64,000 nt of DNA from Prionace glauca (taxonomy: Eukaryota; Chordata; Chondrichthyes; Carcharhiniformes; Carcharhinidae): positions 33,799,609-33,863,608 of the forward strand of contig CM075760.1 of the NCBI GenBank assembly GCA_037974335.1, in the 5' to 3' direction. The position numbers were made by a program, and so were the translations under genes. Below, in pieces: positions 10,631-21,720 of this stretch (position 1 is the first letter of the stretch; each line of letters begins with the position of its first letter). The notes under the pieces are model-generated. The model was given only the letters and a program-made list of their open reading frames with translations. It had not been told where the DNA came from and did no database searches.

Positions 10631-13404
10631 AGGGGGTTGTGGCGGGTTCACAACTACTGTTGTGCCCATTGATGACGGGGTGAGCAGTAAAACTGCGTGA
10701 CAGCCTAGAACTCAGGTCCACGCCCGAATTCTCGCCTCTTGCAACCTTTACCAGCAATGGATATGCAGCGGATTGAGTCTCCTGCCGATTTCTGGCAGGG
10801 GGCTGGATATATAATTGAAATTTATTTTGAAACACATTTAATTAAATTTTGCGGTAGAATTGGGTGACACACTTGCCTTTGCAGCCTCACCAGAAAAGGT
10901 TGTGAACAGTGAGGACAAATACGAGGACATGTACGAGGTCCATGTACGAGGACAAATCGTGATCTCCTCGCCGATAGAACTGAAGGCCATTGAGGGTACC
11001 AGGCAAGGTCAAGGGCAAAGGTCGGTGTCCCATAGGTAATGTCCACCGGACAGTACCAGGGCGTGGGGGATGAGGTGGTGGGGTCTACACAAGCGGAGCC
11101 TGCAGGTAGTGAGGCCGACTCTGAACGCAATTGCTGGATAGCAGAGGGTTCCGTTACCACCCTACACGCTGTCTGTGAGGTGGGGTGGTCCCTGCTGCCA
11201 CTCTGCATGTGATTGGTGGGGATTGGGAGGAGGCATCAGGAAGTTCAGGATCAAATTGCAGAAACAGGAACCAAGCCCCAGGCTACAGATTTTAGACATG
11301 AGTTTCGGAGGACTAATGGTATTGCAGGCTGACCTGTGGTCGATAAACACGAATCGGTGTTACAGGGTTGACTGTAGGGTCAGAGAGCTGGCATTTTTGG
11401 ACCTGTTGTGAATGTAGGTGAACTGTAGTGGATCTAGGCAATCGGGGAAGCCAGAGCTGATGCATGCCATGACTAACCTTTTGATACATTTCATAATATT
11501 GAATGCCAGAGTCAGAGTCACCGAACAACAGTGATTAGGCAGCCTGTTTGACTTTCCTTTGGTACTGGTCTTTGTTTGAGTTTTTACCTGGTGCATAGAT
11601 TGGGAAACTTCCTGCCGAGAGAGGACTCATGGAGCTGTACGTTCCAATATATCAAAGTGGGACAGCAGCAATTGCACTGAGTATTATGGATGACAGCTAT
11701 TCACCGAATCCTGAAGTTTTCATCCACTATTGAAAGCAAACATTGATGCTTGTTGTTCTGTGCCAATCGAGTGTTAGATTACTACGATTGCTTCCTAACG
11801 GTGGCCAGAATGCTGTGGTGCCCTCTCCAGAGCACATTTTGTTTTTGTAAAGATAATAGAGATTCTCTGCTATAAAGGCATCAGGATCTCCCTCTGCCAA
11901 CTGGTTAGTATTGTCCAGAGGAAAGGGTCACACCAGCAGTGTTTGGTACCAGTTCTGTTGTGGGAGTTGTCACTAAGCTGTCTTAGAGACAACAGATTAC
12001 CACCTACAGGACTCCAAACAGGATTTTCTGTCAGGGTTCACTCCCTCAGCCTTCTTACCCTCCAAATCCTCCACAGGTCGAGGGACTATTTACCTGTATC
12101 TGAATGAGGGACAATGTTGAGGACTCCCTGAAAAGCTCTCTCCCAAATGTATACATTTGTGCTACTACCAAATGTATACATTTGAGCAGTACGGTGGCAC
12201 AGTGGTTAGCACTGCTGACTCACAGTATCAGGGACCTGGGTTTAGTTCCAGCTTTGGGCCACGGTCTGTGTTGAGTTTGTACATTCTCTTTGTGTACAGG
12301 TTTACTCCAGATGCTCTACTTTCCTCTCACACTCTAAAAGACGTGCTGGATTAAACAAAAGGGTTTAAGTGATTGTGTGTGTGTGTGTGTGCATTTTTTT
12401 AATGTATGTATAGTTGAACCCATCTTCAGTCTAAATGGTAATGTCTTCCCCTGAATCATGTCTAATTTTATTCTTTATTTCCCGTCCTGACAGTGAACAT
12501 AATCACAATTGTGACATTGACGAGCAGAAACTGTGGTCTGTCCAAATGTGTCAGTCGTTACCTGGTGGCCATGTCAGTGGGGGATCTGCTGGTCGTTATC
12601 CTCGACCTGATATTGAGACACATTCCCATTGTTTATCATGAACAGTTTTATTTCCTGCTGTCTCTCCCTGTGTGTAACATCCACGCTGTCCTGCTTTATG
12701 CAGCTACTGACTGTTCAGTCTGGTTCACTGTCACTTTCACCTTTGATCGATTTGTGGCCATTTGCTGCCCCAAGCTGAAAAGTAAATATTGTACTGAGAA
12801 ATCGGCGGCTGTGGTTCTGGGAACAGTGACTGTGCTGAGCTGTTTAAAGAACATTTTCTGGTATTTTATGTTATTAAATCGATATCGACTGGTGAACTTC
12901 CCCTGGTTTTGTGATTACACAATGAACGTTGTGGGATCTCCGGTCTGGATAACAATCGAGTTCCTCCACAACATTCTAACCCCGTGTGTCCCATTCATCC
13001 TGATTCTACTGTTGAATGTCCTCACCGTCAAACACATTTTAGTGAGCAGCAGAGCCCGCAGAAGACTCCGTGCTCACTCTGGGGAGAATCCTAGAGACTC
13101 AGAGATGGAGAGTCGAAGAAAATCCATCATTTTACTGTTCGTTATCTCAGCCAATTTCATCCTTTTATGGTCAACATTAATGGTTTATTCAACATGGATA
13201 CGGATATATGATTTGGGCTATCAGTCGGTGTGGTTAGATATTTTTGTTATGGATATGGGCCTCATGCTGCAACTCACAAGTTGCTGCACAAATACTGCCA
13301 TTTATGCAGTGACACAGACTCACTTCAGACAACAGCTAACAAATCTGCTGAAATACCCCCTTACTGCAATTCTTCAACTTTTACACTCTGAGATGAAACT
13401 ATAA
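9142..13404 (+). CDS. GPR139-like G-protein coupled receptor, two exons
   Basis: The exons are 9,142-9,592 and 12,494-13,404, joined in phase 1 (VP-G|TG-AAC, giving GVPVNIITIV). The donor is CCAG|GTAAGT and the acceptor CCTGACAG|TGAAC. The product, up to 453 residues, is a rhodopsin-class receptor related to GPR139/GPR142: TM1 at about residues 133-158, the TM3 Cys (211) and its partner in extracellular loop 2 (290), a DRF in place of DRY (235-237), and an NTAIY motif in TM7 (417-421) in place of NPxxY. The basic stretch RARRRLR precedes TM6. The frame is open throughout exon 2, so the gene may be live. The start is uncertain: ATGs at 9,142, 9,307, 9,349, 9,391 and 9,433 are all in frame, and the last would give the short N-terminus usual in this family. 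A relative on minus at 39-41 kb is broken. The intron contains SINEs, a LINE fragment and a CA repeat. Confidence 0.85.
9307..9474 (+). repeat. Four in-frame 42-bp repeats in the receptor N-terminus
   Basis: ATGGATTGGAATG recurs at 9,307, 9,349, 9,391 and 9,433, exactly 42 bases apart, so each unit adds 14 residues beginning MDWN (for example MDWNVPTMDQNLGI). Each copy brings its own start codon upstream of TM1. The last unit is the most diverged at its 3' half (MDWNVATTDRSLSY). Confidence 0.9.
10178..10388 (-). mobile_element. tRNA-derived SINE, decayed copy
   Basis: Read on minus, the element begins near GTAGTGGCACAGGGGATAGCATTG and continues through GTGTTTCCATTTCCTCCCACACTC, matching the SINE at 15,618-15,962 over its body. 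The box B region (GTTCAATTCCAG) is mutated. It lies in the first intron of the receptor gene. Confidence 0.75.
10553..10628 (+). repeat. (CA)n microsatellite
   Basis: There are about 38 uninterrupted CA units within the receptor intron. The uniformity suggests it is polymorphic. The long Cys-Val frame on minus is an artefact. Confidence 0.98.
11160..11600 (-). mobile_element. Decayed non-CR1 LINE reverse-transcriptase fragment (L2/Rex-like)
   Basis: Minus-strand frames give pieces typical of fish L2/Rex-type reverse transcriptases: MFIDHRSACNTISPPKL (family: DYSSAFNTI.P.KL) followed by LGSCFCNLILNFL, and upstream LVMACISSGFPDCLDPLQF with NRSKNA. Frames change between the pieces. Sequence down to about 10,840 may belong to the same element but gives no clear motif. 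The stretch 11,601-12,186 shows nothing recognisable. Confidence 0.6.
12187..12355 (+). mobile_element. tRNA-derived SINE, 5' part
   Basis: The copy begins GTACGGTGGCACAGTGGTTA and continues through GCACTGCTGACTCACAG and a mutated box B (GGTTTAGTTCC) into a body matching the SINE at 15.6-15.96 kb. It ends after AAAGACGTGCTGG, followed by a short GT run. It is in the intron of the receptor gene, about 140 bases before exon 2. Confidence 0.8.
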
Positions 13405-13439
13405 CCACAAGACCCCTGCCTCTTCCTGTTTGGCGTTCA

Positions 13440-13770
13440 TAATGTAAGTAATAAAACAGCCTCACAGAGACAGAAGGAGTGACAGATCGAGAGAGTGGGC
13501 AATGTGATTAACAGTGAAAGTGATAGAGAGACGGAGATTGACAGAGAGAGGGAAGGACAGAAAGACCTGGAGAGCGACAGATTTTGTAAGAGTTTATAAT
13601 AGATACAGTGAAAAAAATACAGAGGCAGACAGAGAGGAAGGACAAAGACAGAGAGAGACTCACAGAGTGAGAGAAACAGAGACAGCGAGTGGGGGAAACG
13701 GTGAGGTGGGTGGACACAGAATGAGAAACAGAGACATAGGAAGACAGTTGGGAGGATGTAATAGCAAAGG
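13440..13770 (+). repeat. Purine-rich GAGACAGAGA low-complexity tract
   Basis: The plus strand is a degenerate run of GAGA/GACAGA units with few pyrimidines. Open frames through it (Arg/Glu-rich on plus, Ser/Leu-rich on minus) reflect composition. A similar tract resumes at 14,783-15,150, so the LINE at 13,775-14,775 probably dropped into one longer purine tract. Confidence 0.8.
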
Positions 13771-13774
13771 GAGA

Positions 13775-14775
13775 GAACAAAGAAGAAAGAACAACACAGC
13801 ACGGGAAACAGGCCCTTCGGCCCAACGAGCCCGCGCCGCCGTCCCATGGTCAGTGACCTATTCATGATTTTAGTCTATGCCTAATGTATGAGGATCAGGG
13901 AGGTCCAATATAGGGACAATTTGTTACCCAATCAATCAGCCTAAATGCACATTTTTGGGATGTGGGAGGAAACCGGAGCACCCGGAGGAAACCCACGCAA
14001 CCACGGGGAGAACGCGCAAACTCCCATGGACACAGGCCCAAATCCATGTGTCCGCACAGCAACAGAGATAGCCTCTGAGCTGTCATGATGCCCTCGAGAT
14101 GGTCCAGTTTACGCACACCAACGACATGAAGCAGTAGGCAACTCCCGAAACAATATCCAAGAGCAGCCCACCACTACCTGCCGCCCGCATGCCCCTTGCT
14201 GGACTTAAATGCCTGTGGATAAAAATTTCATTATTAAAGACTCTATATCCCTGAGGCTAAAACTGACCCCAAGCCTACAATGCTTAATAAGGCCTGCTAT
14301 ATCCCCCTATATGTAGACCGCTCATGTGGCTGTCCAATGACTCTTGAACAACCGTACCGTGCCTGCTTCCACCACCTTACTCGGCAGTGCATTCCACATC
14401 CCCACTTGTGTGAAAAACTGCCCTCTAATATTAGTCTTATATCTAGCCCCCTTCACCCTAAGCCCGTGACCCCTCGTTCTATCCATTTCTAATAGCGGAA
14501 AAAGCTTATCACCATCTACTCTATCTGTCCCCTTCATAATCTTATAAACCTCTATTAGATCCCCCCTCAGCTGACGTCTCTCAAGGGAAAACAGCCCAAG
14601 TGCGTTCAATCTTTCCTCGTAAGACAGCCCTTCCATACCAGGCAACATCCTGGTAAATCCCCTCTGCACTCTCTCCAGGATCTCTACATCCTTCCGGTAG
14701 TACGGCGACCAGAACTGGACGCAGTACTCCAGGTGAGGCCTAACCAACGTTCTATACAACTGCAACATCAGACTC
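13775..14775 (-). mobile_element. CR1-clade LINE 3' part (family B) with SINE-like 3' UTR
   Basis: On minus the element starts in the reverse-transcriptase C-terminal region (MLQLYRTLVRPHLEYCVQFW, GMEGLSYEERLNALGLFSLE, RGQFFTQ) at 14,775 and runs into a 3' untranslated region ending near 13,775 in a GAACAAAG-type tail. The untranslated region contains a block (about 13,930-14,100) resembling the body of the tRNA-derived SINE (GTGGGAGGAAACCGGAGCAC). The same arrangement is found in the longer copy at 17,070-21,720. Confidence 0.85.
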
Positions 14776-14782
14776 CTACTCT

Positions 14783-15150
14783 TATAGGGAGAGGGAGATT
14801 AAGAGGGAAAGGGAGACAGAAAGGGAGGGCAGAAGGAAATAGTCAGAAACAAAGAGAAACAGAGACATACAGCGAGAGAGAGAGAGAGCATCAACGAATG
14901 GGAAAGAGTGAGCCTGAACGAGTATAATGGACAGAGCAAGCACAAAAAAAACGTAGTGAGGTAGAGGGAGAAAGAGCAATAAGAAAAGGGGGCAGAGACG
15001 ATGAGGGAGGGAGAGAAAGATGGAAATGGAGCAGGACAAGGAGAGTGAGACTGAGAGGAGGCAGCAGGGACAGAGGAAGAGGATAGATAGAGGGAGGCTG
15101 AGGGTGAGGTACAGAGACAGTAAGAGAGACAGAGCAACATATAGAGAAAG
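14783..15150 (+). repeat. Purine-rich GAGA tract, second part
   Basis: Degenerate AGAGAGAGA and GGGAGACAGA units resume after the LINE. Nothing coding is supported. The following stretch 15,151-15,617 holds no recognisable feature. Confidence 0.75.
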
Positions 15151-15617
15151 ACAAAGGCATGGATGCATTTGTGATCATCGACAACGTATTTGAAAGAACA
15201 TTTTTGAGTCTGCTTCTTCGACTGACTGTAAGGATTAGAACAGACACGCGATTGAGAGCTCATGGTGAATAACATTGTTTCCAGTCTTTACCATTTTTAA
15301 CCCGAATGTGTTTCTACATGTTAGATATGAAACTAATATGTGGATTTTAAATCATTTGTGATGCTGTGACTCGATTGGTCCGTGGGAATAAAGTGCAGTG
15401 GAACTTGATTAATTCGCACACTTCTATTTATTTCCATGGTCCAAAGTTCTCCTTTTGCTCCAAGGAAATTCTGTCCTCTTTCCGAAGCTAGAATCAGCTC
15501 TCACAGTTCGGACCCACTGCTAATAATTGGTCAGAAACAATGTAACACATAGAGAAATCAGACATTAATACAGATAATTCTGGTATAACAATCGGGTGGA
15601 GTTTTTTGGGATATACC

Positions 15618-15962
15618 ATAGAACCATAGAACCCTACAGTGCAGAAACAGGCCCTTCAGCCCATCGAGTCTGCACCGAACACAATCCCACCCAGACCCTA
15701 TCCCCATATCCCTACACATTTTACCTGCTAATCCCTCTAACCTACACATCCCAGGATACTAAGGGGCAATTTTAACATAGCCAATGAACCTAACCCGCAC
15801 ATCTTTGGACTGTGGGAGGAAACCGGAGCACCCGGAGAAAACCCACGTAGACACGAGGAGAATGTGCAAACTCCACACAGGCAGTGACCCGAGCCGGGAA
15901 TCGAACCCAGGACCCTGGAGCTGTGAAGCAGCAGTGCTAACCACTGTGCTACCGTGCCGCCC
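15618..15962 (-). mobile_element. tRNA-derived SINE, full-length copy
   Basis: Read on minus it begins GGGCGGCACGGTAGCACAGT and has an A-box-like segment followed by a perfect box B, GGTTCGATTCC (15,897-15,907). The body continues with GGTTTCCTCCCACAGTCC and a 3' end that reads like a CR1 tail (GGGCCTGTTTCTGCAC, then TTCTATGGTTCTATGG). A SINE that borrows the tail of a resident LINE is a known way for such elements to move. This is the best copy in the window. Confidence 0.9.
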
Positions 15963-16214
15963 TAATATGACCTCTCTGATTGAGGCAGTTAATGCTATCC
16001 AATCCGGGAGCCCTGCAGACATATATAATATGGTGTGTCTAGGTTACCGGAAATCAGGGTGTGTACACTCGGAGTGTGTTTTTTTTTTCACTTGACGATT
16101 ACTAGAGAAACTTAGCTAATGTTCTGGGTACCCTGGTTCCAATCTCCAATGGTGGAGATTGAATAAGTATATCTGGAATTCAGAATCAGCTGGTGATCAT
16201 AAGAAAACATTTTT

Positions 16215-16345
16215 GGAAAAAAAAAACCATCTGGTTCACCACTGTCCCAGGGAAGGAAATCTGTCGTCCTTCTGTGGTCAGGACTAATTATGACTCCAGG
16301 GCCACGGCAATGTGGTTGACAGTTAATTGTCCCCTGAACATCGGC
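16215..16345 (-). repeat. Dispersed conserved repeat, fragment
   Basis: The string CCGTCCTTCTGTGGTCAGGACT..CAATGTGGTTGACAGTTAA is the reverse complement of the repeat at 58,950-59,160 (GTCAACCACATTGCTGTGG). It is a dispersed non-coding repeat. Its class is not certain from two fragments. Confidence 0.6.
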
Positions 16346-16374
16346 AACTCGACAGCAGAGCCGCGAAGGCAGAT

Positions 16375-16900
16375 GCCTTGAGTTGGTTACAATTAACAGA
16401 CACTTGTTGTATTCCCAATGGAAGAGACGCTAATCATGAACGTTCTCAAAATTCTCCCAGTGGCAGCCAATAATATTCGGCTGTGGAGGCAATATTACCC
16501 CGTCCTGAATAAACTGAAGGAGCAAGTGCTGCAGGGGGAAACTAAAAGGCCGTTACAGCCTGAATTGCACCCACATTGGAGTGGCAGAGAGCAGCTGATT
16601 GTGGAAGATGACACACGCCTATGGGTTCAAGAGTGTCATCCTGAGCGAGGATCGCCATCCCATCCTGGCTGATCTTTACCATGGCCACCCAGGAGTGACA
16701 AACTGAAGGTCCTCCAAATTGCCATGCCTGATTTCCAGGTATGGATACAAATATTTGTCCGTGGGTCAGTGTTGGCAATATCAACAAGGGCAGAACTGTT
16801 ACCAGTCATTACTCTTCTCATTTGGGAATGGGCGGGATGGCCATAGACGTGGTTGCACATGGACAGTGTCGGATTGTTCATGGGCTCTATGTTCCTGATA
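16375..16900 (+). mobile_element. Gypsy-type LTR retrotransposon fossil (pol fragment)
   Basis: The fragment resembles the region between RNase H and the integrase zinc-binding domain of a Gypsy-type pol: a stretch around VLKILPVAANNIRLWRQYY and another around PELHPHWSGREQLIVEDDTR are typical of that linker. No LTRs, gag or flanking repeats were recognised, so this is a small, old and broken piece. It has no gene function. The 170 bases after it hold nothing else. Confidence 0.6.
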
Positions 16901-17754
16901 ATGGTAGATGCTGATTCAAAATGGATGGCCATACACAGGATGAGTTAATCAAACACAAGGACAAGAGTAGAGAAACTTTATGCTATGAGAAACATGCAGA
17001 CAAGCTTCAGTGTGATTTGAACAGGCTCAATGTGAGGGCATGTGCAAAGCAGTTGAACTAAAAGGTGGGTAAGAACAAAAGAACAAAGAACAACCCAGCA
17101 CGGGAAACAGGCCCTTCGGCCCAACAAGCCTGCGCCGCCGCATCACCCTACACCTATTCTACCCTGCGTGTCTACGAATAAAACCCCCCACTTAGCCAGA
17201 TTCAGGGGAGAATAGTGTCAATTTGGTAAAACCAATCAGCCTAAGAGCACATCTTTGGGGTGTGGGAGGAAACCGGAGCGCCCGGAGGAAACCCACGCAT
17301 TCACAGGGAGAATGCACAAACTCCCACAGACACAGGCCCAAATCCATGTATCTGCACAGCTAGCAGTGCTAGTCACCGAGCTGTTGCGGCGCCCTTCTAC
17401 CGGTCCAGGATCAAGCACACACACCGACACGAAGTACTAGGCCACTCCCGGAACCTCCAAGAGTAGCCCACGCACGACCCACCGTGTGCATGCCCCTCGT
17501 TTGACAACGAGGTCGACCTCCACCTGCGGAATAAAAGACAAAAACGTTAATCACAAGACTGCCTTTCCGGTGTCTCCCGAGGTTCTAACCCTTATTTAAT
17601 ATCCCCTACCATAACCCTCTATCCTCGTTTCACTCATGTGCCTATCTAACTGAACCTTAAACGAGTCCAACGTTCCCGCCTCCACCACCCTACTCGGTAG
17701 CGCGTTCCATACCCCTACAACTCTCTGCGTAAAGAACCTTCCTCTCATATAAGA

Positions 17755-18410
17755 ACATAAAAACATAAGAAATAGGAGCAGGAGTAGGCCATCTAGCCCT
17801 TCGAGCCTGCCCCGCCATTCAATAAGATCATGGCTGATCTGTCGTGGCTCAGTTCCACCTTCCCGCCCTCTCCCCATAACCCTTAATCCCTTCTCTTATC
17901 AAAAACCCATCAACCCGCTTCTTAAAAATATTTAGCGAGGCAGCCTCCACCACTTCAACGGGCAGAGAATTCCAGAGATTCACCACCCTTTGAGTGAAGA
18001 AGTTCCTCCTCAACTCTGTTCTAAACCGCCTCCCCTTTATCTTGAGGCTGTGCCCCCTAGTCCTACTGTCTTTTTTGAGCGGGAAGTGTCTCTCCACCTC
18101 TATCCTATCCATCCCATTCATCATCTTATACGTCTCAATGAGATCTCCCCTCATTCTTCTAAACTCTAACGAGTACAAGCCTAGTTTATTCAGCCTCTCC
18201 TCATAGCTCAATCCCCTCAACTCTGGTATCAGCCTAGCAAACCTCCTATGCACTCCCTCCAGGGCCAAAATATCCTTGCGCAGGTGCGGCGCCCAAAACT
18301 GCACACAGTACTCCAGCTGCGGCCTCACCAATGCCCTATACAGCTGCAGCAAGACCTCCCTACTTTTATATTCAATTCCCCTCGCTATGAAGGCCAGCAT
18401 CCCATTCCAA
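17755..18410 (-). mobile_element. CR1-clade LINE (family A) nested in family B
   Basis: A 5'-truncated family A copy in the same orientation interrupts the C-terminus of the family B reverse transcriptase. The host protein stops at ...RGERYNLDM (18,412) and resumes with RGRFFTQRVVGVWNALPS at about 17,750. Short CATAT-like strings lie at both edges. The open frame of the insert (MLAFIARGIEYKSREVLLQL onward) is uninterrupted, so it is younger than its host. Confidence 0.9.
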
Positions 18411-20007
18411 ATCCCATATCCAAATTATATCTCTCCCCCCTCACCCTTAAATCATGTCCTCTTGTATTTGTAACCAATCTAGGGAGCAGTCTCTCACTAT
18501 TGACTCTGTCTATTCCCTTCAGTATCTTATATACCTCTATCATGTCCCCCCTCAATCTTCGTCTTTCCAAGGAGAACAGTCCCGGTTTCTCCAACCTTTC
18601 CTCGTACCCCAGCCCCTTCATGCCATGCAACATCCTGGTAAACCTCCTCTGCACCCTTTCCAGAGCCTCCACATCCTTCCGGTAGTAAGGTGACCAGAAC
18701 TGGACGCAGTACTCCAAATGCGGTCTAACCAACGTTCTATACAACTGAAGCATTAGACGGCAGCTTTTAAACTCTATACCCCTTCCTATAAAGGTTAGCA
18801 TTCCATAAGCCTTCCTGACAACATTCTCCACTTGTGTTGCAACCTTCATGGATTTGTAAACCTGCACTCCCAGGTCCCTCTGTGTTTCCATACTCCTAAT
18901 TTGTCTACCTTTAATCACATAGCTCCTCTCTACATTATTCCTTCCAAATTGCATCACCTCGCATTTGTCAAGATTAAATTCCATCTGCCACCTACCTGTC
19001 CAAAGCACCAACCTATCTATATCCTGTATCACCTCACAATCCACTTTGGTACCCGCCAACCCTGCCATCTTGGTGTCATCAGCAAACTTGCTCTTCACAC
19101 CACCTACGCTCTCATCCAAGTCATTTAAGTAGACTACAAAGAGGAGAGGTCCCAGTACTGAACCCTGCGGCACACCACTGGTCACTGGCCTCCAGCCGGA
19201 CAAAGTCCCCTCCACTACTACCCTCTGTCTCCTATTACCCAGCCAGTTCTCAATCCACCTAGCTACCTGACCTCGTATCCCATGCGCCTTAACCTTTTCT
19301 GCCAGCCTACCATGAGGGACTTTGTCAAACGCCTTACTGAAATCCATATAGATGACGTCAACCGTTTTTGTCACCTCCTCAAAGAATTCCACCAGATTCG
19401 TAAGGCAAGGTCTCCCTCTAACAAAGCCATGTTGCGTATCCCCAATCAGTCTGCAACGCTCCAAATGCTCATACATCCTACCCCTAAGTACTTTTTCCAT
19501 TAATTTCCCTACCACCGATGTCAAACTCACCGGCCTATAATTTCTAGGGTTATCCCTGCTACCTTTTTTGAACAGCGGTACCACATTTGCTACCCTCCAG
19601 TCTTCTGGGACCTCACCTGTGTCCAAAGAAGAGACAAAGATTTGCGCCAGAGGCCCAGCAATTTCATCTTTCACCTCCCTAAGCAGCCTGGGATAAATAC
19701 CATCAGGCCCCGGAGCTTTATCCATCCTTACGCTACCTAAAAGCCCGAGCACTTCCTCCCTCGTAATAGATATTTCCTGCAGCTGATCCTCAGCTCCCTC
19801 TAACAGACCGCACGATTCCGAACCCCTCTCCTTCGTGAATACCGACGCAAAGTATTCATTCAGGAGCTCCCCCATTCCCTCCGACTCAATACATATCTCC
19901 CCACTTTTGTCCCTAAGAGGACCAATTTTCCCTCTAACTACTCTCTTGCTCCTAATATAGGAATAAAATGCCTTCGGATTTTCCTTAATCCTACCAGCCA
20001 AATCCAT
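18411..20007 (-). CDS. LINE reverse transcriptase domain (family B)
   Basis: The frame encodes the RT core: [72 protein letters not shown], and the catalytic FADDTK ([12 protein letters not shown]), then the CR1 thumb-like C-terminus (VRPHLEYCVQFWSPYYRKD). It is continuous for about 530 codons and runs into the nested LINE at its end. This is element machinery, not a host gene. Confidence 0.9.
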
Positions 20008-20103
20008 TTCCTGCCCTCTCTTCGCCCTTCTAATTCCCCTTTTTAGCTCCCTCCTACTCTCTCTATATTCCTCCAGCGCACTCTCGTACCCAGTCGTTTC
20101 GAC

Positions 20104-21079
20104 CTAACATACGCCTCCCTCTTCTTCCTGACCAAGTCTTCGATACCCCCTGTAATCCTTCCCATCCTTCCGCTTAACCGGAACATATCTCCCCTGCAAC
20201 CATTTCATTTTGCCCTTAAAAGCCTCCCACTTGCCAACCGTGGACATGCCAGCTAACAGTCCCTCCCAATCAGTGTCTTGCAGCTCCCTTCTAATCCTGC
20301 CATAGTTCCCCTTTCCCCAGTTCAGCACACTCCCGTTCGGCCGGCACTCGTCCCTTTCCATTTTTATCCTAAAGTAGACGGACTTGTGGTCACTGTTCGC
20401 CACATGTTCGCCTACCTCTACCTCACCCACCTGCCCCGGCTCGTTTCCCAACACTAAATCCAGTATAGCCCCTCTCCTAGTCGGACTGGTTACATACTGC
20501 TCTAGAGACTCTTCCAAAACACATTTCACAAACTCCTCTCCCTCCGTACCCCCAGCTCTAGGCCCCCTCCAATTCACTCCAGGAAGATTAAAGTCCCCCA
20601 CTACAAACACCCTATTCTTCCTGCACCTACCAAAATGCCCCTGCAAATGCTTTCCTCCACTGACCTCGGGCTGTTGGGTGGCCTATAATACACCCCTAGC
20701 AACGTATCCCTCCCTTTTTACTCCTCAACTCCACCCACAGTGACTCAATCCCTATCTCTTCTATATTGTCCTCCCTCTGCACTACTGTGATGTTTTCCTT
20801 TACCAACAGTGCCACCCCTCCACCTCTCTTCAACCCTCCTCTGTCACACCTAAAATACTTATACCCAGGAACATTCACCTGTCAGTCCTGCCCTTCCCTT
20901 AACCATGTCTCTGCTACACCCACCACATCTAACTGCCTCACAAACATCAAGGCCCTAAGCTCATCCATTTTCCCTGCCACACTCCTAGCATTAAAACAGA
21001 CACAGTTCAACCCACAAGTGTCCCTCGGAACCTCCTTCTCCCTGATACTTTTTCTTTCACCCGACTCTCTCCCACCCAC
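20104..21079 (-). pseudogene. LINE apurinic-like endonuclease region (family B), frame-broken
   Basis: Three open pieces in series cover the endonuclease: CVCFNARSVAGKMDELRAL with DVVGVAETWL (20,882-21,079), YKYFRCDRGGLKRGGGVALL (20,696-20,878), and VFVVGDFNLPGVNWRGP with the late SDHKSVYF motif (20,104-20,646). These match the order of the N..S, ET, GDFN and SDH catalytic blocks of CR1 endonucleases. Two or more frameshifts or stops separate them. Confidence 0.85.
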
Positions 21080-21099
21080 CTCCCCACCACCCCTCCATA

Positions 21100-21720
21100 T
21101 TAGTTTAAATCCTTCATAAACACCCCAGTTAACCTCCCCGCTAAGACATTAGTTCCGCTGCCGTTCAAATTCTCCCCACCCCTCCTGTACAATTGCCCTT
21201 CTCTCCTAAACACCTCCCAGTGATCCACAAAAGTAAAGCCCTCCGCTCTACACCAATCCCTCAACCATGCATTCAGCTGCATGATCTCGTCATTCTTTGC
21301 CCTGCTGGTGCAGGGCAACAACCCAGAGAGTGCCACCCTGGAGGTCCTACTCTTTAGTTCGGCCCCCAACTCCCTAAATTGCCTATGGACCTCAACCCTA
21401 CTCCTCCTTCCTATGTCCCCCTCCCCTACATGTACTATGACCTCAGCCTGTGCCCCCTCCCCTTTCAAAATTCCCTCTACCCTGTCCGTTACATCCTTGA
21501 CCCCTGCTCCAGGAAGGCAGACCACCATCCTGGAGTCACGCCTCTGTCCACAGAACCTCCTATCGATACCTCTGACCCTCCCGTCCCCTACCACTATCAC
21601 CTTGCTAGCCCCCTTCTGTCCCTCTAAGTCAGTCACCTCCTCCTGCCTACCTTTCTGTGCCCCTGTCGACGAACCATGGGGGGCCTCTGGGGAGGCCGGG
21701 GGACCCTGACTACTCTTGAG
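21100..21720 (-). CDS. LINE ORF1 with esterase-like (SGNH) domain, decayed catalytic sites
   Basis: ORF1 proteins of some CR1-clade LINEs carry an SGNH-hydrolase esterase. Here the fold is recognisable: VIVVGDGRVRGIDRRFCG, VIVHVGEGDIGRRSR, ISGLLP-like ALSGLLPCTSR, LNAWLRDWCRAEGF and LNGSGTNVLAGRL. In the family the first block is GDS, the third HxGTND and the last DGLHLN; this copy has GDG, HVGEGD and GENLN, so the nucleophile and the His of the triad are gone. The upstream part is missing where the element is truncated. Confidence 0.8.
   Translation of the reverse strand, partial: LKSSQGPPASPEAPHGSSTGAQKGRQEEVTDLEGQKGASKVIVVGDGRVRGIDRRFCGQRRDSRMVVCLPGAGVKDVTDRVEGILKGEGAQAEVIVHVGEGDIGRRSRVEVHRQFRELGAELKSRTSRVALSGLLPCTSRAKNDEIMQLNAWLRDWCRAEGFTFVDHWEVFRREGQLYRRGGENLNGSGTNVLAGRLTGVFMKDLN

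Larger units (their letters stand above)
17070..21720 (-). mobile_element. CR1-clade LINE, nearly full length (family B)
   Basis: This is the largest element in the window: about 4 kb of its own sequence plus a 0.65-kb nested LINE (17,755-18,410). From 5' to 3' on minus it has an ORF1 with an esterase-like domain, an endonuclease, a reverse transcriptase, and a 3' untranslated region containing a SINE-like block and ending near 17,070 in GAACAAAG-type repeats. The 5' end is cut near 21,718, where a different LINE on plus begins. Several frameshifts split the second ORF, so this copy cannot move by itself. Confidence 0.92.

Noticed and set aside
13508-15275. Ser/Leu-rich minus frames over 13.5-15.3 kb
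   Set aside because: They are read through GAGA purine tracts and a LINE tail. No protein-like pattern is present.
15618-15962. A functional tRNA gene
   Set aside because: Only the A-box-like and B-box parts resemble tRNA. There is no cloverleaf, and the body and tail are those of a SINE.
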